The notes: generated from the letters alone by a model not told the origin. 64,000 nucleotides of DNA from an uncultured Pseudohongiella sp. (GCA_902597095.1 CACJWK010000007.1:28038-92037), one strand, 5' to 3'. Counted from the first letter of the stretch, positions 18,956 through 28,329 are shown. Made by a program: numbers and translations.

Positions 18956-20695
18956 TTAGTAGCCCACCGCCCCGCCATCTCCGCGCCGTGAATCAGCCGC
19001 CCCGAGGAACAGGTCCTGGTCACGATCGTAGTAGACCCCCATAGCAGCCCCCTGCGAGTCCCGCTCTCTGGTCTGGTGACCACGATCTCGGTAACTGTTA
19101 AGGGTGTCGGCAGAGAGCGCATTGGATTCAACACTAGTGATGTCGGGCAACCATTGATGGTGAATTCTGCCAGCCTCAATGGCCTCGGCAATATTAAAAC
19201 CATGATCAATCACATTCAGTATGACCTGCATGGTGGTATTGATGATGGTCTTGCCACCCGGGCTGCCCACAGCGAAGAGCGGCTTTCCGTCCCGCGCGAC
19301 GATGGTAGGCGTCATGCTCGAGAGGGGCCGCTTTTCGGCAGCAACCAAGTTTGGCGTAGTGCCAATCTGACCACGCAGATCCGTTACCCCAGGCACTGCA
19401 TTGAAATCACCGAGCTCATTGTTCAGTAGGTATCCTCCACCCGCAACGGTGATGGCGGAACCATAGCCAAATTCCAGTGTGTAAGTCAGGCTCACCATAT
19501 TGCCGTCTTTGTCTACCACAGAAAAATGCGTGGTTTCTTCCGACTCATAAACCTGAGCAAACAACTCAGGGTTGCTCTCTGATTTTTGGGTCATATCGAT
19601 AGAGGCACGCAGTTCGCTTGCATAGCCTTTGTCGAGCAAGCGATCCAGCGGCATAGCCTCGTTGAAGTCAGGGTCACCAAGATGCTCCGCCCGATCGGAG
19701 TAGGCTCTGCGCATAGACTCTGTCAACACATGCAGGTAATCCGCAGAATTGTGTCCCATGGCAGCCAGATCGAAGCCCTCCAGTATGTTCAGCATTTGCA
19801 CAATTCCCACGCCACCGGAGCTAGGGGGCGGCATGCTGACAATATCGTAGCCCCTATAATTGCCGCGAATCGGCTCACGTTCTTTCGCCTCGTAGGCTGC
19901 AAGATCTTCTTCTGTGATCAGTCCGCCGATGTCCGCCATAAAATCAGCAAACCGCTCTGCATTTTCTCCCCGATAAAAGCCGTCCGCACCGTGATCCCTG
20001 ATCAGCTCCAGAGTGTGTGCCAAATCGGGTTGCACCCAGGTCTCACCCAAGCGGTAGAAAGAGCCATCTGCTTTGAAGAATTTTCGGGCAGAAGCCGGAT
20101 ACTGACGCAAGCGGCTGGCGCTTCTTTCAAATCCTGTCTGCAAAGAATAAGTGATCGGAATGCCGTTGCGGGCGAGCTCTATAGCAGGCTGCACCAGGTC
20201 CGCCCAGGCCATCGATCCCAAGCGCTGATGAGCCAGATAAAGCCCTGCCACCGTGCCCGGCACACCGACAGCAAGCGGGCCGAAATGATTAGAGTTGTTC
20301 ACCACGCTGCCGTCGAGGCCCAGATACATGCGCTCGGTTGCGCCCATCGGCGCTTTCTCTCGGAAATCAAATGTCGTCGCCATGCCGTCATCATCATGAT
20401 AGATGAGAAACCCGCCACCGCCGATGTTTCCAGCTGAAGGCCAAGTCACGGCCAATGCGAGCGCCGTGGCGATCGCCGCGTCCACGGCATTCCCACCAGC
20501 CTGAAGCGTGCTAGCACCCACTTCTGATGCCAGCACGGACGCGCTGCTGACCATGCCATTTTTGGCATAAACGGGAGTACGACCTCCGGCTCCAAAGGAC
20601 GGGTGAATGACGGATAAACTGCAAACCAACAGGAAGGTCAGCAAGCCGGCCGAGAACTTTCGGACCACCCCCATAGGTGTAAAGATCATGCGCAT
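18956..20695 (-). CDS. ggt: Gamma-glutamyltranspeptidase, periplasmic
   Basis: 579 residues with a signal peptide (about 1-36). The enzyme hydrolyses or transfers gamma-glutamyl groups from glutathione and related compounds. Markers are ASEVGASTLQAGGNAVDAAIATALAL near the start, GGFLIYHDDDG with the substrate Arg in DFREKAP, the self-processing site at T388 in ETTHFSVVDKDGN (nucleophile of the small subunit), and a C-terminal PGGKTIINTTMQVILNV segment. The small subunit looks complete. A GAG ribosome site lies six bases before the ATG at 20695. The lipocalin-like gene follows and probably shares the transcript. Confidence 0.93.
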   Translation of the reverse strand: MRMIFTPMGVVRKFSAGLLTFLLVCSLSVIHPSFGAGGRTPVYAKNGMVSSASVLASEVGASTLQAGGNAVDAAIATALALAVTWPSAGNIGGGGFLIYHDDDGMATTFDFREKAPMGATERMYLGLDGSVVNNSNHFGPLAVGVPGTVAGLYLAHQRLGSMAWADLVQPAIELARNGIPITYSLQTGFERSASRLRQYPASARKFFKADGSFYRLGETWVQPDLAHTLELIRDHGADGFYRGENAERFADFMADIGGLITEEDLAAYEAKEREPIRGNYRGYDIVSMPPPSSGGVGIVQMLNILEGFDLAAMGHNSADYLHVLTESMRRAYSDRAEHLGDPDFNEAMPLDRLLDKGYASELRASIDMTQKSESNPELFAQVYESEETTHFSVVDKDGNMVSLTYTLEFGYGSAITVAGGGYLLNNELGDFNAVPGVTDLRGQIGTTPNLVAAEKRPLSSMTPTIVARDGKPLFAVGSPGGKTIINTTMQVILNVIDHGFNIAEAIEAGRIHHQWLPDITSVESNALSADTLNSYRDRGHQTRERDSQGAAMGVYYDRDQDLFLGAADSRRGDGGAVGY

Positions 20696-21134
20696 AATTA
20701 ACTCAATTTAATCAGTATGTTATAGTTAAAAAGCTGTATCGGAATTCCCCGACGGGCTAGTGTAAGTCAGGGACTCTGCTCGATCAAACTCATCATTGTA
20801 AAAGCGGTCAGCGCAGTGCTAAATTTCCAAGCCACAGCCAGATGATTCGCCTGCATCCATAGCGCTCAGAAGTTCCAATTGCAGGTGCTCGAACAAATCC
20901 TTTATTCTAGAATTGACGCGTTGAATCTGCTTTATAATGGCGCTAAAGGCGTTCTTCAGGCAGAAATCGACAATAATGCGGTGGCTCAGCGGCTCTCGTG
21001 GGTATAGCATTGGAACGGCTAATTCGTATATTGAAAACCGCTTCACACTACTGCCTTCATTGACACGAAGGTTGCGCGAACAGTCTGATGACCCCGGAAA
21101 AGTCTCCGAATACCAAGTGGTAGAAAGAAACTCA
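20696..21134. other. Intergenic region between ggt and the deiodinase-like gene
   Basis: This 439-base stretch separates two divergent genes. A minus-strand frame (20819-21181, 120 codons) overlaps the start of the flavoprotein gene; its end contains a [14 protein letters not shown] stretch faintly like the tail of a LysR-type regulator, but there is no ribosome site and no DNA-binding part. It may be a remnant or chance. The plus-strand extension of the deiodinase-like frame upstream of 21135 is also not protein-like. Confidence 0.35.
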
Positions 21135-21806
21135 ATGACAAACAAAGACGCCATCAACGAGCCGCTAGTCTTCCAGTCCAAACCGGCGGAGCAAATGCAA
21201 AAGTCTGCCCGCGAGTTTTACGAAACCGTGCGAACGCGCAGAACTGTCCGGGAATTTTCAGATAATCCGGTTCCTCGAGGGGTAATAGAAAATTGTTTGC
21301 GCGCCGCGGGAACAGCACCCAGTGGAGCCAATCGACAACCCTGGCACTTTTCGGTGGTTAGCGATCCAGAACTTAAACGGAAGATTCGCGTAAGGGCCGA
21401 AGCCGAAGAACGAGAGTTTTATACCTCAAGGGCGCCACAGGACTGGCTGGACGCTCTGGCGCCTCTTGGTACTGATGCCGACAAGCCCTTTCTCGAAACC
21501 GCGCCCTACCTGATCATCATCTTCGGAGAAAAATTCAGCAAAGACCAAAACGAGGCCAAACTAAAAAACTATTACGTTAGTGAATCTGTGGGAATTGCGA
21601 CCGGCGTCTTGATTACAGCGTTGCATACAGCCGGGCTGGCTACCTTGACCCATACGCCCGCGCCCATGAAATTCCTGAACGAACTGGTTGGCAGACCACC
21701 ATCGGAAAAACCCTATATGATCCTCGTTACCGGGTTCCCAGCAGAGGGATCAACAGTTCCTGCCATTGGCCGTAAATCCCTGGACGACATTGCGAGCTTT
21801 CTCTGA
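21135..21806 (+). CDS. Iodotyrosine deiodinase-like flavoprotein (nitroreductase superfamily)
   Basis: About 223 residues from the ATG at 21135. The nitroreductase fold is marked by [13 protein letters not shown] (FMN phosphate arginines) and [16 protein letters not shown]. Beyond that it matches the deiodinase subgroup. The active-site lid residues that grip the zwitterion of iodotyrosine in human IYD (E157, Y161, K182, at spacings 4 and 21) all have counterparts, E92, Y96 and K117, at the same spacings. [32 protein letters not shown] also follows IYD. Predicted to remove halogen from halotyrosine reductively using FMN; an ordinary nitroreductase is the alternative. Transcribed alone; ends at a shared terminator. 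Confidence 0.82.
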   Translation: MTNKDAINEPLVFQSKPAEQMQKSAREFYETVRTRRTVREFSDNPVPRGVIENCLRAAGTAPSGANRQPWHFSVVSDPELKRKIRVRAEAEEREFYTSRAPQDWLDALAPLGTDADKPFLETAPYLIIIFGEKFSKDQNEAKLKNYYVSESVGIATGVLITALHTAGLATLTHTPAPMKFLNELVGRPPSEKPYMILVTGFPAEGSTVPAIGRKSLDDIASFL

Positions 21807-21880
21807 AACTCAAGCAAGCCAACCTCTAATCGTCATTCAGTATAGTTCCTCATGATAGTCAAATATTCGCCTCAGCAGGC

Positions 21881-21912
21881 AAAAAAACCCGGGTCGTAGC
21901 CCGGGTTTTTTT
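21881..21912. terminator. Bidirectional terminator between convergent genes
   Basis: AAAAAAACCCGGG (21881-21893) pairs perfectly with CCCGGGTTTTTTT (21900-21912). It can stop transcription from the deiodinase-like gene and from the leftward gene ending at 21920. Confidence 0.93.
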
Positions 21913-21919
21913 GATGTCG

Positions 21920-22741
21920 TTATTGCGGCGGATTGCCGATTGGCGTCCCTTCTTTACGCCATTCGCCGTAGATATATTCTTCAGCGAACTCAGCACACTT
22001 AAATTCGAGCAATTGATAATTCTCTGCAACGTGGCGGTACAGTGGAAAGCTGACTTTCCAGGGCTGCGTGAAGGTATTCGGGTCCGTCATGGTAGCCTCA
22101 TACTGCACGTGATTGGGGCCCATCGGCGTCCAGCGCTCTTCAACGACCATCTCCCAGCTATGATGATTACCGGCTCTGTCGAACCAGGTATCAGGCATCT
22201 GACCGGTCACTCTGACCACCAGCGTATCTCCATCCCACTCGGCATTCGAGTGCCCCATCCAAGCATCCACCTGCGACTGGATCTCCGGCTGATCCACGTA
22301 CAGTATCCGATTTGATTCCGCAAATTCATAGGCAATAAGAATCACGTCCGTCGACTGCACAATCTGGAAAGGAAATGGCAGGTAATTGGCGCGAGGCACG
22401 CCCGGCATATAACACTTGGTCAGCGGATCTTTGTCGATCGCATCGATTCGATTTTCATCTCGCTGGCGACGCGCAGGCTCGGTGTAGGGAATTCGGCCTC
22501 CCTCAACGATACCCTGACTGCCCGGAATGGCAGATAACGTACCCATCTGGCCGGGATGAGGCCCGTAAGCAGCAGCATGGGGCTCGATGTCATAGTGCGC
22601 CTTGGTCATTGCCTGCCAGATTCCGCTGAAATCAGGCTTACCTGACGGCGTCCTCGGGAACTCATCCACCTGAGCACTGACGTTCGCGGCGAACAGGCTT
22701 AATGCCAATGCACTCAGCATTTTGTACTTACGATATTTCAT
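21920..22741 (-). CDS. Exported protein of the GKPDFSGIW/CHEGN family, member 1
   Basis: About 273 residues from the ATG at 22741, with a signal peptide ending VSAQ. After it comes RTPSGKPDFSGIWQAM, then a middle TKCYMPGVPRANYLPFPFQIVQ, a DTLVVRVTGQMPDTWFDRAGN segment and an ERWTPMGPNHVQYEATMTDP segment. The same order (FxGxW start, CxxG, QIVQ, WDGDTLVV, ERF/ERW, EYACHEGN-like end) is found in the genes at 22779 and 46558. Here the C-terminal motif has drifted to EFKCAEF. Families like this are common in environmental bacteria, without a known reaction. Encoded just downstream of member 2 (37-base gap), so probably one operon. Confidence 0.7.
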   Translation of the reverse strand: MKYRKYKMLSALALSLFAANVSAQVDEFPRTPSGKPDFSGIWQAMTKAHYDIEPHAAAYGPHPGQMGTLSAIPGSQGIVEGGRIPYTEPARRQRDENRIDAIDKDPLTKCYMPGVPRANYLPFPFQIVQSTDVILIAYEFAESNRILYVDQPEIQSQVDAWMGHSNAEWDGDTLVVRVTGQMPDTWFDRAGNHHSWEMVVEERWTPMGPNHVQYEATMTDPNTFTQPWKVSFPLYRHVAENYQLLEFKCAEFAEEYIYGEWRKEGTPIGNPPQ

Positions 22742-22778
22742 TATTAACCCTTTTGTTCCTTCTGTGAGTTTTATCAAT

Positions 22779-23816
22779 CTAGCTGTCGTCGCCAGCTCGC
22801 TGTTCGGCCATACGTTCGCCCCGAAGGATATTCACCATTCCATAATTTCCTTCGTGGCAGGCGTATTCATAGATCTGTCCGGCCACCTTAGTCATCGGTA
22901 CAATCGCAGTGATCTTGTCGGTAAACGTAGTTGGATCATCGATTGTGAATTCATAGTTAACCGTGTCATACGCCGTGCGGGTAAACCGCTCGGTCAACAC
23001 CATGTCGAAGTTGGTGCCGGTGCTGCTGAACGTCTGTCGATACCCATTGAAATTTCGCGTTTGCACGACCAGAGAGTTCTCCTCCCACCAGCCGCGAGAG
23101 TCTCCTGACCAGAGACGAATATCCTCATCGAGAGCAGGCGCTTCAACCAGGGGCACAATCCGGGCGTCATGAATCATCTCCGTGAATATCACGGCGGTGT
23201 CCCGATTCTGAACGATCTGCATGTTATTGTTGTACAAGCTTGGCACAAACGGTGGTCCCGAGTTAAAGCCCACGATGCATCGCTCTGATAGTCCTCTATC
23301 TTCCGGACCGTCCTTGGCGATACCGCCGACGACATACCGCACTGGACGGGAGCCCGGAATATCTGGGCCAAGGCCGCCAAACGCCCTGGGCGCGCCTTCA
23401 ACCGCAGGAGGCACACGGCCATTTTCCGGGTAGACGATGTGCGAAGTTCGAACCGTATCGCCAAGTCCTGCCACTTCAAACCAGAAATCATTGTAGCCAC
23501 CGGGATCTCCGGTGACCGGTGGTGCCTCCGGATCGACCACTCGCTTTGCCGCCGCAGCGTCAGCAGCAGCCGCCGCTCTAGCCTGACGTTCAACCGCTTC
23601 CTCGATTTGTTCCGCGGTCAGAAATTCTTGGGTGCCGTAGCGGGTGGGCCGCTGCATGGGCGTATTGGAACTGAAATTCCACACCCCCTGCAGATCAGGC
23701 TGACCCCATTGCGTTCTAGGAACCTCGTAATCCGTTTGCGCCTGAGCGCCGTGCAGGAGCGCGATACAGCACGCCGTTGTCAGTGTCGTGGACAAGGATC
23801 GCTTTTTGATAATCAT
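22779..23816 (-). CDS. Exported protein of the GKPDFSGIW/CHEGN family, member 2
   Basis: 345 residues with a signal peptide (about 1-26). After it comes RTQWGQPDLQGVWNF, an alanine-rich helix (AEQIEEAVERQARAAAAADAAAAKR), and then the shared core: ERCIVGFNSGPP, NNNMQIVQNRDTAVIF, HDARIVPL, WWEENSLVVQTRNFNGYR, LTERFTRTAYDTVNYEFTIDDP, and a C-terminal IYEYACHEGNYGM. The conserved Cys, His and Glu in CHEGN suggest a metal or catalytic site. Function not known. It is the first gene of a two-gene unit with member 1. Confidence 0.72.
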   Translation of the reverse strand: MIIKKRSLSTTLTTACCIALLHGAQAQTDYEVPRTQWGQPDLQGVWNFSSNTPMQRPTRYGTQEFLTAEQIEEAVERQARAAAAADAAAAKRVVDPEAPPVTGDPGGYNDFWFEVAGLGDTVRTSHIVYPENGRVPPAVEGAPRAFGGLGPDIPGSRPVRYVVGGIAKDGPEDRGLSERCIVGFNSGPPFVPSLYNNNMQIVQNRDTAVIFTEMIHDARIVPLVEAPALDEDIRLWSGDSRGWWEENSLVVQTRNFNGYRQTFSSTGTNFDMVLTERFTRTAYDTVNYEFTIDDPTTFTDKITAIVPMTKVAGQIYEYACHEGNYGMVNILRGERMAEQRAGDDS

Positions 23817-23948
23817 GCTTAACTTTCCGATATTGTCTTATGAATGCGTAAAAGTAGAGCTTTGCCTAATAATAATCAATAGGACTGGCCGGCGTTCACC
23901 GCACCCCGGGGGGGCTTGATCGCAGTTGGAAGAACTTCGCGGAGCTTA

Positions 23949-24815
23949 TTACCACCGCGTGTAACGGGTTAGCAAGCTGGAAGTATCCCAGCGGCCACCG
24001 CCAGCCAGCTGGACCTCTTGATAGAAACTATCCACCAGGGCGGTAACGGGTAATTCAGCTCCGTTCTTCGCAGCCTCAGCCAGAGCTATCCCCAGATCTT
24101 TTCGCATCCAGTCGACCGCAAAACCAAATTCATACTGATCCTGCAGCATCGTCTGATATCGATTTTCCATCTGCCAGGAACCCGCCGCGCCCTTGGAAAT
24201 TGTCTCTATCAGCGCCTCTCCTTCAAGGCCTGCTTTCATCGCGAAACTCAAGCCTTCAGCCAACCCCTGCACCACGCCGGCGATACAGATCTGATTGACC
24301 ATCTTTGCCAGTTGACCATGGCCCGCCGGTCCGAGCAGCTTGCTGAATCTCGAGTAGCAGTCGATGACCGGCTTGGCCAGATCATAAGTGGACTGGTCAC
24401 CGCCAATCATCACGGTTAGCGCGCCATTCTCCGCACCCGCCTGCCCACCAGAAACCGGCGCATCCAGAAACTGCTTACCTTGCTGTTGGGCTGCCTCAGC
24501 GAGCTCCCGCGCCAGCTCGGCAGAAGCCGTTGTGTGATCCACCAGAATCGCGCCGGGCTTCATGGAAGCGAGCGCACCGTTCTCACCCAGCACCACGGCA
24601 CGAACGTCATCATCATTCCCAACACAGACCAGCACCACATCAGCATTCTTCGCAGCATCCGCTGGCGTTGGCGCCATATCACCCCCGTGCTCAGCGCACC
24701 ATTGCTCAGCGCGGGCAGCATTCCGGTTAAAAACACAGATCTCGAGGCCAGCGCGGAGCACATGGCCCGCCATGGGATACCCCATCACCCCTAGTCCGAT
24801 AAATGCAACTTTCAT
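23949..24815 (-). CDS. 3-hydroxyisobutyrate dehydrogenase-family NAD(P) oxidoreductase
   Basis: 288 residues from the ATG at 24815, which has AAGGAG five bases upstream; a GTG two codons earlier is less likely. The N-terminal Rossmann motif FIGLGVMGYPMAGHV, the substrate loop DAPVSGGQAGAENGALTVMIGG and the catalytic lysine region GHGQLAKMVNQI are typical of beta-hydroxyacid dehydrogenases (3-hydroxyisobutyrate dehydrogenase, tartronate semialdehyde reductase GarR). Typical length. The substrate cannot be fixed; a tartronate semialdehyde reductase role would fit the glyoxylate-related genes at 12.8-18.4 kb, but they are not adjacent. Confidence 0.85.
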   Translation of the reverse strand: MKVAFIGLGVMGYPMAGHVLRAGLEICVFNRNAARAEQWCAEHGGDMAPTPADAAKNADVVLVCVGNDDDVRAVVLGENGALASMKPGAILVDHTTASAELARELAEAAQQQGKQFLDAPVSGGQAGAENGALTVMIGGDQSTYDLAKPVIDCYSRFSKLLGPAGHGQLAKMVNQICIAGVVQGLAEGLSFAMKAGLEGEALIETISKGAAGSWQMENRYQTMLQDQYEFGFAVDWMRKDLGIALAEAAKNGAELPVTALVDSFYQEVQLAGGGRWDTSSLLTRYTRW

Positions 24816-24892
24816 GTCCACTCCTTAATGCTCCTACGCAACAGTTTGTACGAGAAATTGCCGTGTGTTACACGCAACTGCGCTCCAGTCAC

Positions 24893-25657
24893 CTAAGACA
24901 TCCAGTTCTGTTGTAGTAACATAATCACTTCTTCCATACATTGGAACCTGCTGTCGGGGTTTTTATCCAGACATCTGGCGGCAGTCTCATTGAGCAAGGT
25001 CGGCACTTTGTATTTGGCCACAGTAGCGGCTTCTGCTGGTTTCTGGTTCAGCACGGAATCCACCACCTCATGCAATTTTTCACCGTACGCGGGCTTTTCG
25101 CCGCACAGGATTTCGTAGAGCACAGCGCCAAGGCTGGAAATATCCGTCCGATGGTCAATTGAGGGGTTCTGTTTCAATTGCTCAGGCGACAAATGGTGCA
25201 CGGTCCCCTGAGCTTTACGGTGCCCGGTAAGCGTGATGTCTTTGATAGCCGGTGCCCCGCTGCGATTAATCTGCGCCGACGATTCGCTTTCTTTCTCTGC
25301 CTCGACTGCAGAGCCAGAGCCCGAAGCGCGGCCGTCAGGGTGCAAGACTTTGGCCAACCCCCAATCCAGCAGCAGAACCTCGCCATACGGCCCGGCCAGA
25401 ATGTTTTCAGGCTTAATGTCCCGGTGAGCCACACCATGCGTATGAGCATATTGCAGTGCATGCCCTACCTGAATCACCAGTTCGACGATTTGATGCAGAT
25501 CATATCGCTCTCGAAAATTCAGAATTTCAAGAAGGGTATAACCGTGAACAAGCTTCATCGTGAAATAAGGATTGCCACGACCATCGCGAACCAACTCATA
25601 GGTGGGAACGGTATTCGGGTGCTGCAGAAAGACAGCAAACTGCTGCCGCCCCGAGCA
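24893..25657 (-). pseudogene. Ser/Thr protein kinase remnant lacking the N-terminal lobe
   Basis: The frame is open from just after a TAG at 25658-25660 and is kinase-like from the beginning (FLQHPNTVPTYELVRDG, then YFTMKLVHG). It continues through HRDIKPENIL, a DWG in place of DFG (LLLDWGLAK), and GTVHHLSPEQL with a D-SSLGAVLYEILCG segment, ending with a normal lobe. The glycine-rich ATP loop and the VAxK lysine that should precede are missing, no ATG is present (only a TTG at 25594), and upstream sequence does not restore them in any frame I read. It is most likely a decayed 5'-deleted kinase gene. Confidence 0.65.
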
Positions 25658-25805
25658 CTATGCACTATTCACAACTGCTTAGACAGCTGCCCAGCTGGCG
25701 TCACTGGCGCAGGGAGCTCCAACAGGCCATTCAATGAGCTCAGGATCAGTTTCAGGTATACTCATGTGCCCAGCCCAGCAGGCGACGCGAAACAACTTAT
25801 CTCCC

Positions 25806-26219
25806 ATGAGTAACAGCAATTTCAACGAGATGCGAGAAACCGAGTTTCCCGTGCGCTACGCAGAGACTGATGCCATGGGCGTGGTTCATCATGCTAACTA
25901 CCTGGTCTACTTTGAAGAAGGGCGCAGTCAATACATGCGGGATCTGGGCAGCGATTATGCCCTGATTGAAGCCAGTGGATATCGACTCCCCGTAACTGAG
26001 GCCCAGCTGCGCTATATCGGCAGTAGCCGCTATGGCGAACGAGTCCGCATCCGCACCCGTATTGGCGAAAACAGGAGCCGCAGACTTACCTTCCATTATG
26101 AGGTCATCGCTCCTGAATCTGGCGATATTCTGGTGACAGGATACACCCGACACATCTGGACTGATGTCGATGGCAAAGTAACCCGCGTACCGGAAAACTG
26201 GCGCAAACTCTTCAGTTGA
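25806..26219 (+). CDS. YbgC/4-hydroxybenzoyl-CoA-type acyl-CoA thioesterase
   Basis: 137 residues from the ATG at 25806; the frame opens at 25734 but the extension is not family-like. It is a single hotdog domain. VRYAETDAMGVVHHANYLVYFEEGR contains the catalytic Asp and the conserved H-x-N-Y of the YbgC/4HBT group. These enzymes hydrolyse acyl- or aroyl-CoA in the cytoplasm. It begins a run of rightward genes with the alpha/beta hydrolase and kynureninase, with only a few bases between. Confidence 0.85.
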   Translation: MSNSNFNEMRETEFPVRYAETDAMGVVHHANYLVYFEEGRSQYMRDLGSDYALIEASGYRLPVTEAQLRYIGSSRYGERVRIRTRIGENRSRRLTFHYEVIAPESGDILVTGYTRHIWTDVDGKVTRVPENWRKLFS

Positions 26220-26236
26220 AAACAGGACTTCTTCCA

Positions 26237-27088
26237 GTGATTAATGAAACCTGCTACCGGATTTTCCAATTCGGCCTACTCTGCGCCGTGGCGTTGGCTG
26301 GCGGAACTGGGCTGACACAGAATTTTGCACCAGTGGCTGAGAATGTCACTTTTGATCAGGTGCAGACATTGCCGCATCGGGAACCCGACGCAATGGTTGC
26401 CTATGGCGACAATGCGCTGCAGTACGGCCTACTCTGGGTACCTAACATGATCGCAAACGCGCCTCTGGTGATACTCATCCACGGGGGTTGCTGGCTGAAC
26501 AGTTTTGACGTCAATCACTCACGCCCACTCGCGACCGCCCTGAGCCAGGCAGGGTTCGCAGTCTGGTCACTTGAATATCGCCGCACCGGAGACCCTGGGG
26601 GTGGATGGCCCGGCACCCTTGAAGATATCCAGCTCGCGCTGACTCAGCTGGAACGCCTTTCCTCTTACTCCATTGATCTGTCACGGGTCGCCGTTGCTGG
26701 CCACTCCGCAGGCGGCCACCTGGCGCTGATGGCCGGTGCAGACCTGACCCCGGCAATAGCAGTCATCGGGCTGGCAGCAATCGTGGACATAGAGACTTAC
26801 AGCATAGGAACCAACAGCTGTGAGACAGCGGGGCCTGCTTTCATCGGAGTTTCCTTGGAAGATGGGCCAGAGCTTTACGCTCTGGCGAATCCGGCAAAGC
26901 AGGCGCTGCACCCGGCCAGCATGCTGCTGCATGGCGATAATGACGAAATCGTGCCGCTCGACCATTTCCCTCAAGACCTTCTGCCTCTTTCAGTTGTAGC
27001 AGGCGCTGGCCATTTTGACTGGATTCATCCCGGCACACCGGCCTACCACCTGTTTCTGGGCATGCTCAAATCCCGGCTCGCCCAATGA
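26237..27088 (+). CDS. Alpha/beta hydrolase, probable kynurenine formamidase-like
   Basis: About 283 residues from the GTG at 26237, which has AGGA ten bases before it; a TTG at 26216 overlapping the previous stop is the alternative. It starts with a hydrophobic, signal-like segment. The oxyanion motif HGGCW and the nucleophile GHSAGGHLALMAG, plus a C-terminal DNDEIVPLDHF and GAGHFDW for Asp and His, place it in the BD-FAE/arylformamidase group. It overlaps kynureninase by four bases (ATGA), which supports hydrolysis of N-formylkynurenine; an export signal would be unusual for that, so a general esterase remains possible. Confidence 0.7.
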   Translation: MINETCYRIFQFGLLCAVALAGGTGLTQNFAPVAENVTFDQVQTLPHREPDAMVAYGDNALQYGLLWVPNMIANAPLVILIHGGCWLNSFDVNHSRPLATALSQAGFAVWSLEYRRTGDPGGGWPGTLEDIQLALTQLERLSSYSIDLSRVAVAGHSAGGHLALMAGADLTPAIAVIGLAAIVDIETYSIGTNSCETAGPAFIGVSLEDGPELYALANPAKQALHPASMLLHGDNDEIVPLDHFPQDLLPLSVVAGAGHFDWIHPGTPAYHLFLGMLKSRLAQ

Positions 27089-28329
27089 CTGAAGAAGACA
27101 TCATCAAATTCGATACCGCGGACCCTCTCGCTGCACATCGCCGGCATTTTGAATTACCAGCAGACACGATCTATCTGAATGGAAATTCTCTGGGACCACT
27201 GAGCACAGCGTCAAAGCACCGTGTCCGGGAAGTGATCGAGTCGCAATGGGGCAATGACCTGATCTCGAGCTGGAATAAACACCAATGGATTGATCTGCCA
27301 TTGACCGTTGGCGAGAAGATTTCACCACTGATCGGCGCAGCATCGGGTCAGGTACTTTGCTGCGACTCTGTTTCGGTAAATTTGTTCAAATTGCTGGCGG
27401 CCGCACTGACCAACCGAAAAAGCGAGCACGCTGTCATCCTGAGTCAGCAAGATAATTTCCCCTCTGACCTGTACATCGCTGAAGGACTAATAAATCTGTT
27501 GCGAGAAAACGGCATCAGCGCGGAGCTCCGACTGGTCGATGCGGAGAATCTGGAAGAGGCTATCGCCCAATCACCCGATATTTTACTCCTCACTCATGTA
27601 AATTTCCGAACTGGCGAAGTGCACAACATGCAGCGGCTGACTGCGCTGGCACATGATCATGATATCCAGGTTATCTGGGATCTGTCCCATAGTGCGGGCG
27701 CGATAGAAGTGGCTCTGGATGACTGTCAGGTAGATTACGCCGTTGGCTGCGGCTATAAATTTCTTAATGGAGGGCCGGGCGCTCCAGCTTTCCTGTATGT
27801 TGCGTCAAGACATCAAGCGAACCTTGAGCATCCCCTGCAAGGATGGATGGGTCACAGACAGCCCTTTGAATTCAAATCAAACTATGTGCCTGACGAAGGC
27901 ATCAATCAACTTCAGGCCGGCACGCCCGGCATCTTGTCCATGTCAGCGCTGGATGCCGCCCTATCATGCTTTGAGGGAATCACTGCAGATCAGCTCCGAG
28001 AAAAGTCGCTGGCTTTGAGCGAAATTTTTCTGTCCCGAATCGAAGGGGATTCAACCTGTAAGGCGCTCATCTTGGTTTCTCCTAGAGAAGCACGACTGCG
28101 GGGAGCTCAGCTGAGCTTTTCCCACAGTGATGCTTATCCGATCAGCCAGGCGCTGATTGAGGCTGGGGTCATAGTTGATTTTCGCGCACCGAATCTACTC
28201 AGGCTGGGATTTTCGCCTTTGTTTCTGTCTTTCAGCGAAGTGGCAAAAGGCGCTTCCATTCTCAAGCACATTATTTCAGAAGGCCTATTTAGGAACGAAC
28301 GCTTCTCCATCAGAGCAAAGGTGACCTGA
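27085..28329 (+). CDS. kynU: Kynureninase
   Basis: 414 residues, normal length. It cleaves kynurenine (or 3-hydroxykynurenine) to anthranilate (or hydroxyanthranilate) plus alanine. Markers are YLNGNSLGPLS near the start, VIWDLSHSAGAIEV (PLP-ring Asp) and the PLP lysine K225 in AVGCGYKFLNGGPGAPAF, followed by GWMGHRQPFEF. Start overlaps the upstream hydrolase stop by four bases. Tryptophan dioxygenase is not in the window, so the pathway starts elsewhere or uses imported kynurenine. Confidence 0.93.
   Translation: MTEEDIIKFDTADPLAAHRRHFELPADTIYLNGNSLGPLSTASKHRVREVIESQWGNDLISSWNKHQWIDLPLTVGEKISPLIGAASGQVLCCDSVSVNLFKLLAAALTNRKSEHAVILSQQDNFPSDLYIAEGLINLLRENGISAELRLVDAENLEEAIAQSPDILLLTHVNFRTGEVHNMQRLTALAHDHDIQVIWDLSHSAGAIEVALDDCQVDYAVGCGYKFLNGGPGAPAFLYVASRHQANLEHPLQGWMGHRQPFEFKSNYVPDEGINQLQAGTPGILSMSALDAALSCFEGITADQLREKSLALSEIFLSRIEGDSTCKALILVSPREARLRGAQLSFSHSDAYPISQALIEAGVIVDFRAPNLLRLGFSPLFLSFSEVAKGASILKHIISEGLFRNERFSIRAKVT

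Noticed and set aside
19586..20437. A 283-codon plus-strand frame opposite gamma-glutamyltranspeptidase
   Set aside because: Shadow of the ggt reading frame; no protein-like features.
20819..21181. A 120-codon minus-strand frame before the deiodinase-like gene
   Set aside because: It overlaps that gene's start, lacks a ribosome site, and has only a faint LysR-tail resemblance; not listed as a gene.
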